From Bacillota bacterium (GTDB lineage Bacteria > Bacillota > UBA4882 > UBA8346), in assembly GCA_003501335.1 (NCBI GenBank), contig DNPQ01000024.1:1805-10376 (forward strand): 8,572 bases of DNA. Direction: 5' to 3'. The notes beneath the pieces were generated by a model that was not told the origin of the DNA, ran no database searches, and was given only the letters and a program-made list of their open reading frames with translations. The translations under genes and the position numbers were made by a program. This document shows positions 5,342 through 8,572 of this stretch, piece by piece (position 1 is the first letter of the stretch; every line of letters begins with the position of its first letter).

Positions 5342-6238
5342 TTATTTGGTTTTGATAATTAATTTTAATGCGACCGGGATTGCAGCCGGAACTTTTTTCC
5401 CCTTCATAACATTAACGGCATTATCAATGCCCATCGAACCGATCATAGCCGGCTGTTGAGCAATCGTGCCAGTCATTAAGCCGGCATTAATAGCCTTTAC
5501 TCCATCATCCGTTGCATCGAACCCGACAACGATGATGCCGGTACGTTTGGCGGACTGAATCGCTTTGATTGCGCCTAACGCCATTTCGTCATTCTGGCAA
5601 AAAATCGCATTAATTACGGGTTGGGCTTGGAGAATGTTTTCCATCACTGTCAAACCCTTTTGACGGTCGAAACCGGCTTCTTGTTGGGCTACAATCTTAA
5701 TACCAGGGGTTTTAGCGATTACTCCATCAAATCCTTTACCCCGATCACGGGCAGCTGAAGCACCGGGGGTACCTTGTATTTCAACAACTTTGCCTTTTCC
5801 CTTTAGTAATTTGACAATATATTCTCCTGCCATTTTACCACCGGCAATATTATCAGAAGCGATATGAGTCACCACACTGCCGCCATTGGCAGTACGATCG
5901 ATAGTTAACACAGGGATTTTAGCGTTATTGGCAGCTTTTACTGCATTGACAACTGCATCGCTGTCAACCGGATTCACTAAAATAGCGCCGACTTTTTGCT
6001 GAATTAAGTCCTCCATATTGGATGACTCTTTGGCGGAATCGTTTTGAGAATCTAAGACGATGAGCTGGCACCCTAATTTCTTAGCCCGGGCAGCAGCGCC
6101 ATCTCTTAAGGTGACGAAGAAGGGATTATCCAAGGTGGATAAAACGATACCGATTGGTTTTGCCGTTGCAAATGTCAGGCCTGAAAATAATGAAACCGCC
6201 ATGCAAACAACCATTAATAATACAATGATTTTTTTCAT
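5342..6238 (-). CDS. rbsB: Ribose ABC transporter substrate-binding protein
   Basis: A 298-residue exported binding protein of the type I periplasmic binding fold that captures D-ribose and delivers it to RbsC. Residues 1 to about 26 are a signal peptide (MKK, hydrophobic core, then TFATA-KP, a plausible signal peptidase I site). There is no lipobox Cys, since Cys12 sits inside the hydrophobic core without a lipobox around it. Residues aligning with the ribose contacts of E. coli RbsB are all present: N38, F40 and F41 in DNPFF, N89, D114 and R115 in IDR, R166, F190, N216 in QND, D241 in GFD and Q261 in AQQP. Spacing follows the E. coli protein with only a one-residue shift, so D-ribose is the likely ligand. 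The start ATG has GGAGGAAG seven bases upstream. The gene lies between rbsC and rbsK, with a 181-base gap before it and a stem-loop after it. Confidence 0.93.
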   Translation of the reverse strand: MKKIIVLLMVVCMAVSLFSGLTFATAKPIGIVLSTLDNPFFVTLRDGAAARAKKLGCQLIVLDSQNDSAKESSNMEDLIQQKVGAILVNPVDSDAVVNAVKAANNAKIPVLTIDRTANGGSVVTHIASDNIAGGKMAGEYIVKLLKGKGKVVEIQGTPGASAARDRGKGFDGVIAKTPGIKIVAQQEAGFDRQKGLTVMENILQAQPVINAIFCQNDEMALGAIKAIQSAKRTGIIVVGFDATDDGVKAINAGLMTGTIAQQPAMIGSMGIDNAVNVMKGKKVPAAIPVALKLIIKTK

Positions 6239-6419
6239 TTAAACTTCCTCCATAATGTTATTTTGTGTAAATCAGTCTTTCGCAAATAGTCTTTGTCCGC
6301 CTTCACCTCCAATTTTTCATGGTATCGGCGATCGTTGAATTCTTTGAAATAGTTGATTGCCGTAAAATTTAAAAAGTTTTAAATAGTAATATTTACATTC
6401 ATTTTTTAATGGGAATCCT
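6239..6419 (-). other. Long rbsC-rbsB intergenic gap with an orphan ribosome binding site and open frame
   Basis: The gap is 181 bases, against 12 bases between rbsA and rbsC. On the minus strand it holds a strong GGAGGTG around 6304-6310 that serves no annotated start. A frame open for about 48 codons, from an in-frame TAA, reads through the gap and ends at a TGA overlapping the rbsB ATG (ATGA arrangement). Its only plausible starts are a GTG at 6306, which overlaps the Shine-Dalgarno, and two TTG codons, at 6312 and 6285, both badly placed relative to it. The piece from 6306 to 6235 would give a 23-residue basic peptide (KADKDYLRKTDLHK...). I do not call a gene. No terminator-like hairpin was found. 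Confidence 0.3.
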
Positions 6420-7343
6420 TTAGTTTTCCTTTTTATCTAATAAAATTGCCAGCAGAATAACCGCTCCTTTTGCAATGAGTTGATAAAAAGGGGATACATT
6501 TAACAGATTCAATCCATTATTGAGAACACCGATGATCAAAGCGCCGATAATGGTTCCTACAACTCCGCCCTGGCCTCCGGATAAACTGGTACCGCCAAGA
6601 ACGACCGCAGCGATTGCATCAAGCTCAGATCCAACCCCAGCCGTGGGTTGCGCTGAATTGAGCCGGGAAGCAATAATAATTCCGCTCAAAGCCGCCAAAA
6701 GACCGGATATGGCATACGTCATGATTTTAATAAAATCAGTATTGATTCCGGACAACCGGGCCGCCTCTTCATTGCCGCCCAGAGCATAGATATATCGGCC
6801 TATTTTATATTGCGATAAAATGTAATACCCGATTGCAAAAACGATAACCGTGATAATGACCGGAACCGGAAAGATTCCAATAAAGCCTTCACCCACGAAG
6901 TAAAAAGCATCGCCCAATCCGCTTAACGGCTGGCCGTTGGTATAAACCATTGTCGCACCCCGCAGGATGGTCATCATCGCCAAGGTGCAAATAAAAGCCG
7001 GGACCTTACCTTTGGTGATAAGCAGTCCATTGACAGCTCCCGATAATGCTCCGACCACCAACCCGGCCGCCACCGCCCAAACAACATTGACGCCCCCGAT
7101 GAGCATGCCTGCCGTAATTGCACTGGCAAAGGCAAAAATCGAACCAACCGATAAGTCGATACCGCCGGTTAAAATAACAAAGGTCATCCCAACGGCAATA
7201 ATGGCATTTAAAGAAGTTTGCCGTAAAACATTGGTTAAGTTCGCTAGGGTCAAAAAGCGGGGAGACAAAAGGGTCAATATAATGGCCAGCCCTACCAAAC
7301 CAACCAAGGACCGTAACTTATACAAGACCTGTTTATTAAACAT
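6420..7343 (-). CDS. rbsC: Ribose ABC transporter permease
   Basis: A 307-residue very hydrophobic membrane protein of the BPD-transp-2 (RbsC/AraH/XylH) family. It forms the transmembrane channel of the ribose importer, probably as a dimer, and docks to RbsA. Family marks are GGIDLSVGS at 60-68, the cytoplasmic EAARLSGI loop at 193-200 that contacts the ATPase, and AAVVLGGTSLSGGQG at 245-259. Several hydrophobic segments of helix length span the chain, roughly 12-27, 45-60, 64-84, 88-108, 115-132, 160-176, 207-226, 243-251, 261-281 and 288-302. Length is close to E. coli RbsC (321). The ATG is preceded by AAGGAGAAGG, which overlaps the end of rbsA, so translation is probably coupled. It shares the mRNA of rbsA upstream and rbsB downstream. 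Confidence 0.93.
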   Translation of the reverse strand: MFNKQVLYKLRSLVGLVGLAIILTLLSPRFLTLANLTNVLRQTSLNAIIAVGMTFVILTGGIDLSVGSIFAFASAITAGMLIGGVNVVWAVAAGLVVGALSGAVNGLLITKGKVPAFICTLAMMTILRGATMVYTNGQPLSGLGDAFYFVGEGFIGIFPVPVIITVIVFAIGYYILSQYKIGRYIYALGGNEEAARLSGINTDFIKIMTYAISGLLAALSGIIIASRLNSAQPTAGVGSELDAIAAVVLGGTSLSGGQGGVVGTIIGALIIGVLNNGLNLLNVSPFYQLIAKGAVILLAILLDKKEN

Positions 7344-7355
7344 TTTTCCTTCTCC

Positions 7356-8572
7356 TTACTGCAGTCCGACTGCGTTATGCATTATTTTTTCCTGGCTTGC
7401 CTCATCGTGCAGATATTCTCCGGTTACTTTTCCTTCATGGATGACAAGAATCCGGTCACTAATCCCCATCACTTCCGGTAATTCGGAGGAGATCAAAAGT
7501 ATCGCTACACCTTGGGCCTTTAGCTTATTGATCAACTCATAGATTTCAATTTTGGCTCCCACATCAACGCCCCGGGTCGGTTCATCCAAAATCAATACTT
7601 TCGGATTGATCAACATCCATTTGGAAAGGACGACTTTTTGCTGATTGCCGCCACTTAAATTTTTAATCAGTTGTTTCATGGATGGGGTTTTGATTTTTAG
7701 TTTGGTAATATAATCTTCAACCGCCTTCGACTCGGTCTTGTTATTGATCTTTCCGGCATGAGTGAATTTTTTAAGCGCCGCGATACTTGTATTATGTCTA
7801 ACGGACAATTTCAAAAAAAGCCCTTCCGTTTTACGATCTTCAGAAACATAAGCAATTCCGGCCTTTACCGCATCCCGGGGGTTTTTGATTTTAACCTTAT
7901 TGCCATTTAAGTAAATGGCGGATTGATCAACCTTATAGGCGCCAAATATCGCTTTGGCCATTTCAGTCCTTCCCGATCCCATCAGTCCGGCAATTCCCAA
8001 GACTTCTCCAGCTCTGGCCGAAAGACTGATTTCATTTAAAACCCCTTTTTTGCTCAGGTTTTCAACCCGAAGCACTTCGGGACCGGGAGCGACGATGTCA
8101 CGCCGGAATTTTTCTTCCAGTTTCCGTCCCACCATCATCTGGATTAACTGCCCGGAATCAACATCTTTGACATCGGCATTACCAATAAATTTACCGTCCC
8201 GCAACACCGTAACCTGTTCACAGATTTCAAAAACCTCGTCCAATTTATGGGAAATATAGACGATAGCTTTCCCTTGTTGTTTTAAATTGCGGATAATCTC
8301 GTACAGTTTAGCGACTTCTTGTTCGGTTAGAGCTGCGGTGGGTTCATCCATCACTAAAATCTCGGTCTCGAAAGATAATGCCTTGGCAATCTCCACCATC
8401 TGCTGCTCGCCCACTCCCAAATCTTTGATACGGGCTTTGGGGTTGGTGTTAATTCCCAGCTGATCCAAATACTTTTGACTTTCCGAGTAAATTCTGGACC
8501 AATCGATCCTTCCCGACACCTTATGGACAAACTCCCTGCCCATAAAGATATTCTCAGCCACCGACAAATACG
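7356..8572 (-). CDS. rbsA: Ribose ABC transporter ATPase (5' end outside the window)
   Basis: The C-terminal 404 or so residues of a duplicated ATPase that powers ribose import. The frame stays open to the window edge, and the first visible residues (YLSVAENIFMGREF) align about 95-100 residues into E. coli RbsA (501). The start and the first Walker A therefore lie beyond 8572. Numbering from LSVAE as 1: the first domain has GVGEQQMVEIAK at 51-62 (variant ABC signature), LVMDEPTAAL at 71-80 (Walker B) and the switch His in ISHK. The second domain has a degenerate P-loop, GLMGSGRTE at 194-202, with Arg instead of Lys as in this family, then LSGGNQQK at 304-311 and LILDEPTRGVDVG at 325-337. The stop lies 12 bases before rbsC. 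It is the first gene of the operon that can be seen. Whether rbsD or a regulator precedes it cannot be told. MglA or XylG is an alternative by family, but RbsB and RbsK support ribose. Confidence 0.92.
   Translation of the reverse strand, partial: YLSVAENIFMGREFVHKVSGRIDWSRIYSESQKYLDQLGINTNPKARIKDLGVGEQQMVEIAKALSFETEILVMDEPTAALTEQEVAKLYEIIRNLKQQGKAIVYISHKLDEVFEICEQVTVLRDGKFIGNADVKDVDSGQLIQMMVGRKLEEKFRRDIVAPGPEVLRVENLSKKGVLNEISLSARAGEVLGIAGLMGSGRTEMAKAIFGAYKVDQSAIYLNGNKVKIKNPRDAVKAGIAYVSEDRKTEGLFLKLSVRHNTSIAALKKFTHAGKINNKTESKAVEDYITKLKIKTPSMKQLIKNLSGGNQQKVVLSKWMLINPKVLILDEPTRGVDVGAKIEIYELINKLKAQGVAILLISSELPEVMGISDRILVIHEGKVTGEYLHDEASQEKIMHNAVGLQ

Noticed and set aside
6042..6242. Plus-strand frame opposite the rbsB start
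   Set aside because: Antisense shadow of the rbsB signal peptide region, with no ribosome binding site.
6967..7542. 191-codon plus-strand open frame opposite rbsC and rbsA
   Set aside because: It lies antisense to two well-conserved genes, crosses their boundary, and its translation is low-complexity with no recognisable domain.

Overview
The window reads as chromosome of an anaerobic, probably spore-forming member of the Bacillota. This rests on strong GGAGG-type ribosome binding sites, intrinsic terminators, a BclA-like collagen-repeat protein of the kind found on spore surfaces, and a nickel-pincer (LarA-family) enzyme. The ribose-binding protein has a signal peptide but no lipobox cysteine. 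That is unusual for a single-membrane Gram-positive and hints, without proving it, at a two-membrane lineage.

Layout. Positions 1-231 are a leader with several inverted repeats and a possible promoter. They precede a plus-strand LarA-family gene (232-1521), which ends at an intrinsic terminator near 1552-1590. Everything after that is on the minus strand. Convergent with larA is an endonuclease IV-like TIM-barrel gene (1672-2490). Next comes a roughly 400-base stretch with little coding potential, holding the terminator of the following gene. The collagen-like gene (2900-3892) has its own ribosome binding site, possible -10 element and terminator. From 8572 down to about 4122 runs a ribose-type sugar operon in the order rbsA (cut by the window edge), rbsC, rbsB, rbsK, closed by a textbook terminator at 4122-4147.

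How the genes work together. RbsA (double ATPase), RbsC (membrane channel) and RbsB (exported binding protein) form an importer. All the ribose-contacting residues recalled from E. coli RbsB are present, so D-ribose is the likely substrate. RbsK then makes ribose 5-phosphate. No rbsD or regulator is visible, although the 5' end of the operon lies outside the window. The LarA-like enzyme and the TIM-barrel protein are not obviously linked to ribose use.

The most notable non-coding structure is a 94-bp hairpin-forming, MITE-like element between rbsB and rbsK. A second stem-loop lies just after rbsB, and the rbsC-rbsB gap is unusually long. The collagen region is built from nested tandem repeats with a regularly repeated break in the Gly-X-Y pattern. 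I found no CRISPR array, tRNA or rRNA gene, and no convincing new multi-gene system. The oddities are at the level of regulatory and repeat structure.
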